Source: Parelaphostrongylus tenuis (lineage: Eukaryota; Nematoda; Chromadorea; Rhabditida; Metastrongylidae). Taken from it: DNA of 64,000 bases. Of this stretch, positions 33,921 to 44,789 are shown one piece after another. The stretch lies in assembly GCA_019055375.1 (NCBI GenBank), contig JAHQIW010006084.1, forward strand, positions 41,837 to 105,836. Direction: 5' to 3'. The position numbers and the translations under genes were made by a program. The notes below the pieces were generated by a model. That model saw nothing but the letters and a program-made list of their open reading frames with translations, was not told the DNA's origin and searched no databases. The number at the start of each line of letters is the position of its first letter. Positions within the stretch are counted from its first letter, which is position 1.

Positions 33921-34138
33921 AGTAAGCGAAAGAAGAAATCAAGATGTTATAAGAGTTATTTGGACAACTTCACTGGAAACTCAAAATCAAAGTGGTGAAG
34001 TGTAAATATTTAGAAACGTCATTAAGATGTGAGGAATGTATTAAGGAATGCACCATGCAATATTGCTCCGAAGAAGTACGATGTGATGGATGCGACCGTA
34101 AAAATGAGGCAGGTTAAGGGTGACCTTCTGACGCTTAA

Positions 34139-34990
34139 ATCGATGAATTGAAGGCTCCTGTAGGAGCAGATACATACACAACTGTTGAAGAAGTTGAGAA
34201 AAGTCTTTATGAGCGCCTAAACTGTCTCGGTCTATGCCGAAAAAAATTTAGAAAGTCGCAGATACTCAACAGGTGGTGATGCCCAAACCGAATCACATGA
34301 AAGAAACTACCGCTCTGAGATATCGTCAACGCATCTAATGCACAACCAGAAAGACTTGTTTCTTGACTATACTGTAACGCAGGACAAGAAATTAAAATCT
34401 CTGACAACCGGTGACGGTCGGCTGAGTGGTTGGACCGCAAAGAAGCGTCCCATCACTTTCTGAGGAAACTCCTTCAAATGTATGTTTTGTTTCATTTGAT
34501 GGTGCCGGTGATTTCATATATCACATGCTCTTAAATAAGAGTGAAGAGATCGTAACATAGGAGCAATTCTAATTAAATCAACCAAAAAGTTGGAGAGCTG
34601 TGACACGCATGGGTCAAGTCAGCGAGGCCAAACCTGAAGAATGAAAAGAAAAAAACACATTACATCATCGATGCCTTAGAAGTTGAACGGACAAAAAATG
34701 AGGTCTATTTCTTTCACCATACTTGCCAAACCTCTCGTATAATGACTACCACTTCTTCATGCATCTCGATAACTATCTGAGTAAAAACTCTTTTTAAACC
34801 AAGGCGAGCCAAAACTGCCTTCCAGGATTTATCCTTGAAGTGCAGAACTCCATGCAACCAATACGAATAAACTTGTTCTTCGTTAAGGAAAAAGGTCTAG
34901 ATTTTGATAGTCTTTCTTTCCGTTAGCAGAACTTTTAAGAACTTGAATACTTGCAAGCGAAAAGTTAGGCTGAAACCAGCCACTGATCTT
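34139..34990 (+). pseudogene. dead mariner transposase (block A)
   Basis: Three-frame reading gives DELKAPVGADTYTTVEEV (second HTH region), RSAEWLDRKEASHHFLRK, matching the YDNRRRSAQWLDRDEAPKHF-type catalytic region, and YLPNLSYNDYHFFMHLDNY, which is the YSPDLSPTDYHFF motif holding the third catalytic Asp. Asp residues before the YDN motif and in the HDNARPH motif are lost to stops or substitutions. Order and spacing fit a full-length transposase of about 340 residues from the mariner family. No intact frame exceeds 80 codons. It is paralogous to 46,360-47,190. Confidence 0.85.
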
Positions 34991-35524
34991 AGAACGACCT
35001 GATAGCTCATATCGGTTACTTAGGGTAAGGCGTGTTTGAGTTAGTGATCCTAATCAGACATTGTCATTAACAAGCAGCGATCGAAACCAATTTGCATCAA
35101 TTGATATTGTCAGCCAGGGCTTCGTAGTACTATCCCATCGTGAGTTTCCGCTGCTGGTTCTGCCATCTGTGGAATGCATAAGGGTTTTGAAATTCTACAG
35201 TCCTATTAGCAATCCCACCATAACTAGCCCACACTAAATTTGTTGAGTGCGATTGAAACCACTGAAATTTATAAACTTCCCTACAAGACGATTTTCGAGG
35301 ACTCAAAGCACATACCGATTTCATTCGATTGGTTTAGAGCCAATGTTTCCAATAGGAAAACGAATGAACAAATGGAGCTTTTACAGAATTACATGACGAT
35401 GTTCATTGATATAAAGATTATGCTTGAATATGCTTCTACTATGTCGAAAATCTTGAAAACTTGATCAACTAACAAAATATATCCTTTCATTATTATTCGA
35501 GCCAACGTGTCATGTGGTCTGGTA

Positions 35525-35587
35525 AGGCTCTTGTACAGCCCGAGACACGTGTTTCGTCCTTACAGACTCATCAGCCGGGCAGAACCC
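35525..35587 (-). ncRNA. hammerhead ribozyme, left arm
   Basis: Minus strand. Core CTGATGA, stem II GTC-TGTAAG-GAC, then GAAA. A minimal stem III follows (A-U and C-G pairs closed by ACGT), then cleavage triplet GTC with the predicted cut between 35544 and 35543. Stem I is GCCCGG with TCGGGC (six pairs), then an internal loop, then GGGTTC with GAGCCT (five of six pairs). The asymmetric stem I loop (T against TGTACAA) facing the stem II loop is what natural fast hammerheads use for tertiary contact. Confidence 0.88.
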
Positions 35588-35759
35588 GTCGTCTGTCGAT
35601 CGTTTTATATACCAGCCAGCTAGCAATCGAGTGCGAAAACACTCTGTGTTAGGTGAAAATTTCGCTTGACATAGAGTGTAAAACGTACGTCGTCGACAAC
35701 TCTCTATAAGGAGTGTAACGCTCCCGAGAGAACTGACTGTAAAAAGATCGACAGACGAC

Positions 35760-35822
35760 GGGTTCTGCCCGGCTGATGAGTCTGTAAGGACGAAACACGT
35801 GTCTCGGGCTGTACAAGAGCCC
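35760..35822 (+). ncRNA. hammerhead ribozyme, right arm
   Basis: Plus strand. Outer stem I is GGGTTC (35760-35765) with GAGCCC (35817-35822). Inner stem I is GCCCGG (35767-35772) with TCGGGC (35804-35809). CTGATGA is at 35773-35779, stem II at 35780-35791, GAAA at 35792-35795, and triplet GTC at 35801-35803, with the predicted cut after 35803. All core nucleotides are present and all 12 stem I pairs form (two are G-U). This is the best-conserved copy in the window. Confidence 0.92.
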
Positions 35823-36884
35823 TTACCAGACCACATGACATGTTGGCTCAAATAATAATGAAAGGATCTATTGAAATTTGAGCGTGGTCTTAATAAAGCA
35901 CTCGAAGGAAAGGTATAACAAAATATAGTCAATTTTGTAGTAAAAGCTCTGCCTCCAGAGAAAGTTAATATTGAAGGGATACCGTAAGTCGTCTATGCGA
36001 TAGATGTGACTAAGTAAAGTTTCTTATATACCTCTCATGTTTTCAGCTATATAGTTTCGTTTCGCTTTCTCAAAAAAGCAGTTTCGTCAAAAAGTTTAAC
36101 TGTGCTTACAATTTTCTCAGATGACAAAGCACATCCACTTGTCTGAATTAAATTTCTAAGAAACTGTACGAAACCTGAATCTTGATTTGGTATTCACAAA
36201 CTCCAATAACACCGCGAGAAAAATCGTGTTTTGCAAGACAAAAATCCGTTTGCTCAACCTTTTTGCGACCGCCGTGGACCTACCTCCTTCAAATCTTTAA
36301 CTTCCAACATAGCAACAGTGAACGATGTGCTCTACCTCCTCTACATCTCTTACTCGCAGCGTGAGAACACACTGAATACAGAGGAGGTGGAGCAGACCGT
36401 CCAGTGTTGTCACGCTAGGATTTAGAGAGTAGGTGGGGTCTACGATCCCCATAGAATTAACCCTCCGTGGACGTCTGCTGATTGTTTTCACAAGCGGAGC
36501 ACGATTTTCAAATTTCAACTACGTTTTTTATCTTTGTTTCCGAAAAATTGAGCTTTTTGTGATACTTTGATGCTGCATGATTTCCTCCACACGCATATAC
36601 TTGTGCTTAATTAGTTGCGCAAATTAATTATAAAATCAAGGCAAATGCAGTTTTAGAATGTGATCATAGATTTCAGTGAAAGACTACCACATACTATGTT
36701 CAGTGGTTTCATAGGTAGCAAAATCGTGGAAATATTGTCAAGAGAAGTGTTAAAACGGCTAAATTTTAAATAAAGCGACCATCGTAGAGACGGCCATTTC
36801 ATCGTGCTGGCAGAGTTTTCTCAAAGACAGGTCCTTCGATTGCTGTCGTAATAGTTCTACTCCATCACCAGTCAATGCAGAAAC

Positions 36885-36892
<8 letters not shown>

Positions 36893-36916
<24 letters not shown>

Positions 36917-36921
36917 TATAA
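36893..36921. repeat. TA microsatellite
   Basis: About 14 TA units, followed by ATACATATG-like variants up to 36,990. It adjoins the 3' tail of the inverted SINE A at 36,996. Confidence 0.85.
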
Positions 36922-36995
36922 TCAAACGTTTATGTAAGAATATAAATGTACATATATGCATATATATAATGTACAAACTTACATATGTATATGAT

Positions 36996-37295
36996 TGAAT
37001 AAAGATCAAAGCTCTCTGCGTTGATCAATCCCTGAAAAAAGCGCCGTGCAATTACCTTCAAATTGTTACTTTGTCTGAGGGGATTGAATGCATATCTGGC
37101 CTTTACAATGACCGCGGTGGCCTATCGCTGAATCGAGTTAATTCTGATTATCCTTCCAGACTAATCTGGGACCAGTTTAGTACCAATTTACAGACTTCGG
37201 AAAATTGGATGGCTTGATGATCCGTGAGAGCGAGATCGAACGATTGATTTCGTGCAACGCAGAGCACCTCTAACCACTGCACTACATACGCTCTC
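36996..37295 (-). repeat. SINE A copy 1
   Basis: Minus strand starts at 37,295 with A box TAGTGCAGTGGTTAGAGG and B box CGTTCGATCTCGC about 35 bases later. The tRNA-unrelated body runs through TCATTGTAAAGGCCAGATAT and ends CTTTGATCTTTATTC next to a microsatellite. The family has at least seven copies in the window, nearly all on the minus strand. Confidence 0.8.
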
Positions 37296-37403
37296 AATGC
37301 TGTCAATAATTTCCTAGGACCTGATCAAGTTGTTTCTCTTGTCTATCCATTTGAACAATCTAACCAAATATGAGGAGTGGAGAGGAGCCGTGGGGGAGCA
37401 AAG

Positions 37404-37650
37404 GGGTTGATGGCTGAGTGGTTATTGATGTTCAGTGCAGGATTGATCCCCTCTCAACAGTTTCCGGTAATCATTTAACTAACGCCCTAAGGAAAGCCTC
37501 AGCCACGCCATCCTCGAGATTGCAAGAAAATCTGCTTTATCAGTATACAACAGCGTTCAAGATAAGGCGAAATCCTCAAGCAAGCGGTGATTGCGAAGAG
37601 ACGAATCGAATGCTCGAAGTACTGGGATCCACACAATGAAAATGAGATAC
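37404..37650 (+). repeat. SINE B copy
   Basis: Head TTGATGGCTGAGTGGTTATTG, tail GTACTGGGATCCACACAATG. Its tail faces the tail of the inverted SINE A at 37,685. Confidence 0.7.
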
Positions 37651-37684
37651 GAGTCGTGTGAAATTAGAATGAAGACATATGTAT

Positions 37685-37990
37685 GTATAAGGGATAAATT
37701 ATTATGTTCTTGGCATACATCAATACTTGAGGGACACGCCATGCATTGGCCTTCATTAGGCATCGTTTGAGGTGATTGAACGCATATCTGCTTTTTACAA
37801 TGACTCGTGGTAGTCTATTGATGTTTCAAGCCTGTGCTGCTGGTCTCTTAGACAAGTCTGATATCAATCTGCCGATCACGTAGGGATGACAGGTTTAGTG
37901 GGCCCTAGGAATGTTATCACCATCGACAGTCGATTAATCAACCACGTGTGTATTGCAGAGCACCTCTAACCACTGCGCCACACGTGCTTC
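37685..37990 (-). repeat. SINE A copy 2
   Basis: Minus-strand head GCGCAGTGGTTAGAGGTG with a body homologous to copy 1 (GATATGCG..., CATGGCGTGTCCC near the tail). The B box is worn. Confidence 0.75.
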
Positions 37991-38034
37991 GAATAAATAA
38001 GTAAAAATGTACATATTGTTCAAATATTGTGTAC

Positions 38035-38170
38035 ACATAATATCTACATACATATGTACACACAGGCATATACATGTATATATGTATATATATAATATAT
38101 ACATGCATGTATATATATGCATCTATATATGTATATATATATATACATATAGATATATATATATATATTT
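38035..38170. repeat. TATA/TACA microsatellite
   Basis: About 135 bases of TATATG and TACATA variants. Long open frames on both strands here, rich in Tyr, Ile and Cys, are products of the repeat, not genes. Confidence 0.85.
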
Positions 38171-38345
38171 GATGCTCGAAGTAAACGATCAAATTTCGCC
38201 AATATTCCAGTTTTGGGCTGTATTTCTCAGTCCTGGTCTGCTGTCTTCCTTTTCTGGTATTGCTCATAAAGCCGTTTTAAGGTCACCAATTCGAGCTGTT
38301 GGAGCGGTACTTCTTTCTGATCTTTCCACTAGTTATGGTTTTACA

Positions 38346-38560
38346 AATCGTGAAATCACTCCTTCGGACTGAATATAATCTTTCAAGTTCTTGTACAGCA
38401 GAGGATAAAAAATAGCTGTTTTGTAGGTGAAGTCGCATCTTAAAACATCACTGTAAGTCATTCTGTCCGCTTTTTTCATCACCTCTGATAAGAAAATTCC
38501 GCCATCCATCAGAGTGTTCATTAATATGTAGCCATTGAAAAATTGGCTATAGTTCGCTTT
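38346..38560 (-). CDS. possible single coding exon, family unknown
   Basis: A minus-strand frame runs from an acceptor candidate (ACTATAG at about 38,550) through QFFNGYILMNTLMDGG, VMKKADRMTYSDVLRCDF and YPLLYKNLKDYIQSEG to a possible donor (TTT|GTAAAA near 38,346). The composition looks protein-like (mixed hydrophobic and charged, no low complexity), unlike the surrounding frames. I do not recognise the family and found no neighbouring exons. It could be a lone exon of a decayed gene. Confidence 0.3.
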
Positions 38561-38924
38561 CTATACTGTTCTTCAGAAAATCGTCGTCTCGAATGTTTTA
38601 AAAATGAGATGTACTTTTTTTTCCTAGAGTGGTGCTATTCTTGGCATGCTTGGGTACACTTGTAAGAAAATACCGGAAGCGAGGCTGAAAATTCTTTTGT
38701 TCCTGGTTTCGATTTCTCAGCACGATCAGCGATAATTGGCGTTCCTCTCTTTGACATTGCTGGTCTTCTACTGAGATCTTTTCTAAAGTTATTGTATGTA
38801 TGGTATCTGTTTCTGATCTTATACAACTTTTCTAATATATTCAGATTCCGTATGTTCGATTATGCTGCTCATATAGAAGGAACATTATTTGGAGTGTAAG
38901 TTTTTCTTCTTTTTTTTTGTGCGC

Positions 38925-39005
38925 ATACGGCGTAGTGGTAAAGGTGACTTGCGACGCACATAGGATCGGTGGATTGATGTCTTGCTCGAGAATCACAAAG
39001 CTTTT
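38925..39005 (+). repeat. tRNA-like SINE head
   Basis: CGGCGTAGTGGTAAAGGTG resembles an A box. A weak B box (GCTCGAGAATC) follows about 55 bases later. No body is clear. Confidence 0.4.
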
Positions 39006-39009
39006 CATC

Positions 39010-42000
39010 CGGTTAGTGAATTGGTACAAAGCTTGCCTATGAAGTTAGCAGCATGGTACGTCCCTCAAGAATTGATCAGCGCCGGCACTTTACCTTCGAT
39101 TTGGCTGCGAGTCCTAGCGTATCTTCTATTCGTTGCATTGCTTTGCAGAGGTGGTTGAATGCTAGTCGACTTTGTCTCTTATGAAATTTTAGTATGCATG
39201 TGTCAAGCAATTTCTAGCTTTCACTACTGGCAGTCGTCGGCTTTTGCATAACAGATAGAGCGTTTACCAACCAGCATTAGTACCACTTTGCCAGTCCCCG
39301 GAGAATCTGGAATGATTGGTACAAAAGGTCGACCTAGCGATCATAAATTGCACGGCATTGTTAACCATTGGTTTTCTTCCATTCTGTAGGCCTCAGTAGT
39401 TAGAAAAATGTTGTGGGCTTTTTTCTGTTTATTAGAAACACAAAGGCAGTCATTTACGTTATAGGAGATATCAATGGAGTGGTGTTACAAATATAATCTG
39501 GAACAAAATATTTTAGATTTTATGCACTTGTCGGCCAGGATCTCATCTGGAATCGATTTGGCAGGCGTGTTGAGCATGCTTATGGACACTTAAGGCGGCA
39601 ATAACACAATATATATTATTCCGTAATAGTTTTCTCATATTTCTTGTGTAATTTTCTAAACAAGGATACTAGATAGATTCATACTATTTGAGAAAGGTTA
39701 GCCTCACTGCACACAGGGTTTGCACTTCAACAATGCTTATATGATCAAATGGCGCCATAGTAGCGCTTAAAAGTGATAGCTCAAAATTCAGAGAGCAATA
39801 CTCGGACAGCCATGAACTATTCCCACTACCACTATACGGTCTTTCAAGTCGATCACAACCTCATTCAGTACTTTCGTTTTGTAGTCTATATCGTCAACAA
39901 TTCGGCAAGTTGTAAAGTAGCAGAGCGGTGCTCAGGGACTTCGAGGAAGAGCAGATATACTCGATCGGAAAGAATAAACTTCTACATGCTCAATAGATGG
40001 AAGAGCCATAGAGGGTCGAGGTGAATTGTAAAACAGCAGCGAGGAATGCATTCACTTCTCTTACGACCACTGATCAGTTGATGAACATGGAATAAAATGA
40101 GTGGCATGAGCAAAGTTCCGCATCATAGAGGATTTCTTATGAAGGAGAACGGAAATCTTCAAAATCGATATTACCTGGATGAAGGGGTTTTTAACATTGT
40201 GTTAGGTTTGCAGTTCAAATTTGGAGAAATAAACTGGACCGCGACAACGATCATCAACACTAGGATTTATCGCACTATCAGATTTCCATGCTATGCTAAA
40301 AATTGAAAATTTACTGCACAGTTGCTATTCAAACTTCATATGCCCTTGGTTTGGCGGAGTATGGTGTCTCAAAAGCCATCAAATTCATCTTCAATAAACT
40401 ATGTAATCCATATTGAACAAGTATAATTGAAAATGATAAGAACAGACTTTGCATGGTGAGGCTCAAAAAACTAAGTTTATTTTCAACAAGAACAACCCGC
40501 ACATGTAGGCACTGAAACATGGGACTAACAATGTGTAAGAAACAAATCATAACTTGAAATTCGCGACTAAAACTGCATTGGTGCTGATAGCAAGGTTTCT
40601 AACGATTTCAGAATGCTTCTGCATGAAAGTGTTCTCTAAGAATGCTCAGTTATGGTGCTAGTGCAAGATCGTCCTGAAATGACGGACTGTTTGGATAGTG
40701 CTTGATCCATCAAAATTGATAGAATAGTCTTGCTGTCTATTCTGGTGTGATTCCTCAGATTCCGTATACAGCAGCAATATCTCTGTGTACAACACTGGGT
40801 AACTATCGTTACACACGCATCGAACCACTGACGTCAATCAACTGGCTGGAGAGCACATAAGAGTTAGAAGTCCCTTCAAGAGCCTCCAACCCCACAATCA
40901 AACTCAATCCCGCTGGCATCACCAAGAAAACTAGAGGTAAGGTAGATACCGTTTACCCTAAAACAACAGTGTGCCGGACTAATAAGATTTCTAATGGTCC
41001 TTGTGTCATCGAACCTGGAGAACCCACTGGGCAACTCTAGTCTGCGAAATGAGGAATGTAAGGGAGACTTTCCTGGTGCATACTTGGCTGACAGGATTAA
41101 CACAATACAGGATAACATGAGAGAAATAGATTTCAATTTAAGACATTCACAACTTGAGCCTTATGTTTTATAAGAACACGAACAAACAGCTGTCTTGTAA
41201 AGAGATTGCGCATATGATCGTTAACGCGTTTTGCCGATCTCCGTTATGCGTCGGCCACCCTGAAGAAATAATATATGTCGGAGGAAAAAAGCAAGAATCA
41301 TGAATAAAAGTTCTGTGTAGGGTCCTCACTAAATCGAAGGTCTGAGGTTTATAAAGTTTTAGATAAAATCAGACCGTAATCGAAACATATGATCTAAGGA
41401 AAACACGCAAATATGTTCGCAAACTTGCTTAGAAAAGTGGACCCAATTCAGAAATAATTGACAAGAGAACAGTGGTAGGCTTTAGATTAATATGTACCAT
41501 GATTGAGAGAGATAATTGCGTCTTTACCGTGTTTTCAAAAAACTTCCACTCCATTTTGACCGGATGGTCTCAGATGTCATTAGAATCTAGCACACTACTC
41601 ATATGAGACAGAAGAACCGTGATCACAGAAAATCTTTGTAGCTGGAGGGATCGATCTTGCTACACCATGTCCACTTGGCTAAAAAGATTTTAAGAGCGGT
41701 CATTAGAATCCCACTTTGATCCGCCTTATATTTCCTTGTTCTTACGTCGTTCATCTTCACAAGCCTGTGGAACGTGGAATATTGAACACAGAAAGGAACG
41801 ATAAGAAAAAAATTTGGTTCAGATTGTTTAACGCGAAACAGATGAAGAATTAAGTTCTTTCGCTGGACAAGAAATTTTCATACGTGTTAGTTATGACTCA
41901 AAGCTCAAATCTCTGGCTAGTGCGCTACGTAGCCGCTTTTTGTGAAGCCCCTTCTATAACGCCGTAAAATTCAACATAAAATTATGTTCTACATCGGCCG

Positions 42001-42169
42001 CGCAATTCAACTGCTACTTCGCTGGAAACACGCAAAGCACATAAACGCGTACAGGAAATCTTTTATTATCAGATCCAGACGTTTAATGTGGAGTTTCTTC
42101 CAAAGCGGAAAAACAATTCCTAACTGACTAACATATGCCGCACTTCCATATGGCTAATGGAAGGGTCAG
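39010..42169. other. gene-free stretch with one signal-peptide-like frame
   Basis: I see no supported exon. One minus-strand frame at 40,876-41,136 (86 codons) begins with a hydrophobic, signal-peptide-like N-terminus (MKSISLMLSCIVLILSAKYA) followed by a short polar region with three Cys. No homology is recognised and no conserved splice sites surround it, so I do not call it a gene. Confidence 0.35.
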
Positions 42170-42480
42170 TCGATCGACGGCTGTGTTAAAACCTGTCGCA
42201 CCTGCCCTGGCCCCCCGTCCACCTCCTCACCCCATAGATTAGTCAAGATACGCATGCTCGCGTATATGATGTCAAACTTATTTTCCTTGCTGCACTGCAG
42301 AGAAACGGTTTTTCCAGAAAATAAGCATAGTTTTGGAATCTTTCAACCTTAAGCTATCGAATGATTACTAATAGCTAAAGAAGGAACTCTGTGATGAGAG
42401 AAAAAGACGTGTGTGGAATACAAATGTTTTCCTTTCGTTGGAGCGTTATAGTGAAGACTTTCCTGAAAAAAGCCTACCTA
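42170..42480 (-). repeat. end of the intron-13-type DNA element, inverted
   Basis: The minus strand reads AACATTTGTATTCCACAC and CAGAAAAACCGTTTC-like stretches matching 32,110-32,420 in opposite orientation, including a GC-richer GGTGAGGAGGTGGACGG segment. Confidence 0.4.
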
Positions 42481-43184
42481 GAGCACTAGCAAGAGATTTG
42501 AGTATCGAATGATTTTTTTACACTCTTATGGAAAGTTCTTGTACAAAGAAAAAGGTCGTTTCTCCATTGTTTGACTCTAACTGAAAAGAACCAAATTTGA
42601 TTAGATACAACAATTTCTAGCACACCCGGTAGATGGACGATGAACCAAATTCAGCTAACTTTTCCTAACACAAGTCGTCCTATACGTTCTTCTCACAGGG
42701 AATCTCCACTACAATTTGCAGGACCTGAAAATTCCACTACTTACGACGCGTGTTTATATCAATTGAAACTGTCTGAACATACATCTCCACTTTCGTTCCA
42801 TTCGCTGATCGTTGGTTGAAGTCAATATGCGACGTTGGCAGAAACAGTGTCAAAAAGAGCCGCCCGAACTGAATCGAGACAAATTTGTTGTGAGCTCTGA
42901 AATTCACACAATGCAGTCAACAACAACTTTCCCAATAAAAAAGAAGGACACTGGAAGTTCCAAACAGGTCAAAGTAACGCAAAAGCAATATAATATTTTG
43001 AACTGGCTACTCCACCACTGATTGAGACTGTGGCATTCAATGGAAACATTCCAACCGATAGTAAGATGGCTATCATGATTAAAGCTATTCATAGGTGCCG
43101 ATTTATATGAAGTAGATTTTAGAATTCCATCAGTCTATACTGAATTCTTTTACGCCAAGTCTTAAACATAGTGGATCGGATTCA

Positions 43185-43835
43185 AACAAGCACTCTGAGT
43201 ATTCGAAACGGCCATTGGTCAGTGAGAATTCTAACACACCCAGAGGCCGACACTTGAAGGTGAGCATACTTCGCGTTCTCAAAAGCATGCACACGACTGT
43301 AATCCAGTTGCAAACTTCTAATAAAAAGGCAGACGCCTCATCCATAAAGCTGCACAAGTCACTCCGCTTACAACGACAATTTTGATGACACTTTAAAAAC
43401 TGACACTAATTGACTGGAACAAATACTCTGCTTCGTCAAGTTAGTGTGACTAAGATTACATCACTCTTCCAGGCTGACTATCGAACATTGTAATGCTACG
43501 CGTTTTTAAAAAAGCAAGCCCACGGCCGGGGTCGAACCGACAATCTTCTGATAAGAAGTCAGATGCCTTATCCATTAGTCCACGCTGGCTGTTGGATTGC
43601 ATTCTCACTTACTACTTTACTAATGCTGCGATATCAACATTAACACGTTCGAACGAGCACGCTGAGTGTTCAAAACTGTTACTGACCAATGAGAATTCTA
43701 ACATCCTCAGGAGCCGTCATTTGAACGTTGATGTACTGCGCGTACGCAACACTACGCACATGACAGAAATCGAATCGTAAACTTCCAGCTAAAAGTCAAA
43801 TGCCTTATTCATAAGGCTATGAAAAACAGAAGTAT
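43185..43835 (-). repeat. tRNA-Arg-derived tandem units
   Basis: A unit of about 470 bases occurs twice (43,185-43,360 and 43,655-43,835 are homologous: GAGTGTTC, AATGAGAATTCTAACA, ACTGCGCGT). Each ends in a worn tRNA-Arg-like stretch (GCCTTATTCATAAGGC or similar). Between them lies the best tRNA-like copy at 43,518-43,589. The segment 43,400-43,600 is homologous to 33,090-33,300. Confidence 0.6.
43518..43589 (-). tRNA. tRNA-Arg(TCT)-like gene, probably a pseudogene
   Basis: 72 bases on the minus strand. Acceptor GCCAGCG with CGTGGGC (one A-G mismatch). D arm GACT-AATGGATA-AGGC (one mismatch). Anticodon arm TCTGA-CTTCTTA-TCAGA with anticodon TCT (Arg, AGA codons). T arm GTCGG-TTCGACC-CCGGC (fully paired with one G-T). 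The two stem defects and its location in a repeat make activity doubtful. Confidence 0.55.
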
Positions 43836-43869
43836 GGAAAGGGTGTTAAAATCTCAGAACCAAACTAGG

Positions 43870-44032
43870 CTACCAAAATCAGAACGGACTAAAGTGACGA
43901 TTTTCACTTATAACGCACGAACGCTTGCATACGAATCCGGCGTAAAAGATTTACTGATGCACTAAGTAGGATTAGTCAGTCACGACATCATTCGTCTGAC
44001 CGAGACGAGAAGACCCCACCCAATCAAAATTT
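43870..44032 (+). pseudogene. RTE endonuclease N-terminal fragment
   Basis: Reads TIFTYNARTLAYESGVKD and then HDIIRLTETRRPHPIK, the first strands of an apurinic-type endonuclease with the catalytic Glu of TETRR. It is cut off at about 44,032 where a mariner relic begins. Confidence 0.75.
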
Positions 44033-44034
44033 TC

Positions 44035-44540
44035 TATAGGATGGTTTTTATAAAACTTTGAAGATGGCGACTTTTGTATCCAAAAAACACCTTTTTGATT
44101 TGCTGATCCGCAATTTGAACTTGGTCATTTCAAGTGGTAATCTGACGGTGCAATGTCGCGAGAGTAAGGCGGGTAAAGAAGAACCTCCTAAAACCTCCTA
44201 CGTCAACTCTTTTATGACGTCTTCGACACTTTTGCAACATAAAGTCGAGCGTTATCATGCAGCAAGTTGCTAAATTCGTGTCGTTTTGATATTTCAATAT
44301 GATTCTACAATACAATTTCATGGCCTTGGTATCGTTCAATTGCGCATTTTCTTGCGAACATCTTGGTGCAAAACTTGCCTATACCTGCTTCCAGATGGCG
44401 CTCGCTCCAAGCTCCATTAGTCTTGGGCGCCGCTTTACTAACATTTCCCCTACGCGCCATTTGTGCATGAGTAGCAAGCGAATTGTTCAAACAAAACCTC
44501 CATCTTAAAGCAAGTTTAGGGAAGTTTTGCACCAAAATCT
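44035..44540 (-). pseudogene. dead mariner transposase, C-terminal half
   Basis: Minus-strand three-frame reading gives HDNARLYVAKVSKTS (second catalytic Asp of the HDNARPHVA motif) and YPPYSRDIAPSDYHL (third catalytic Asp motif), separated by the expected distance. The N-terminal half is unrecognisable. It lies between two pieces of the same RTE element. Confidence 0.75.
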
Positions 44541-44789
44541 TCGCAAAATGCGCAACTGAACAATACCAAAGTTAAGCAATTCAAATTACTTTAGAATAAT
44601 AAATCTTTAAATAATGTTCCGCCAAGTGACGTTTCTCTGACACGAAAGTCATCTTCAAAGTCCTATGAAAACCATCATTTAAAATATTTTGTACATAAAA
44701 ACATATGATAGACAGCGTTTTTTAACGCACTTTCAGTCGAAAAAAAAAAGAACTTGCATACCTTCGCTTTAGTTATTATTGCAGCAAAA

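Larger units (their letters stand above)
35482..35915. mobile_element. 434-bp foldback element carrying two divergent hammerhead ribozymes
   Basis: A 12-bp target duplication (TAACAAAATATA) lies at 35470-35481 and 35916-35927. Inside, arms of about 115 bases are near-perfect inverted repeats, starting TCCTTTCATTATTATT and ending with its complement at about 35,866. About 50 bases of unpaired extension follow on the right. Each arm holds a complete hammerhead ribozyme (separate entries). The centre has no reverse transcriptase or other frame. Block B lacks the insertion at the equivalent place (about 47,665). Hammerheads in terminal repeats, a 10-15 bp duplication and a one-sided extension are known traits of Penelope-like elements, so a non-autonomous Penelope-like or retrozyme-like element is my inference. 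Confidence 0.85.
33225..37295 (+). repeat. duplicated block, copy A
   Basis: This block and 45,505-49,161 are diverged copies in the same order: tRNA-Arg-like end, SINE B, mariner relic, unnamed AT-rich part, a palindromic GC-richer piece (36,265-36,450), the GACAGGTC repeat, a TA microsatellite, and an inverted SINE A. Copy A additionally carries the hammerhead foldback element at 35,482-35,915. Confidence 0.75.

Noticed and set aside
35510..35932. 140-codon minus-strand frame across the ribozyme element
   Set aside because: It is a translation of the inverted repeat arms; the two halves are reverse complements and the function is in RNA structure.
37934..38372. Tyr/Ile/Cys-rich open frames of 60-120 codons on both strands
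   Set aside because: Produced by TATA/TACA microsatellite sequence. The same applies to frames at 48,668-48,953, 52,563-52,911 and 53,045-53,379.
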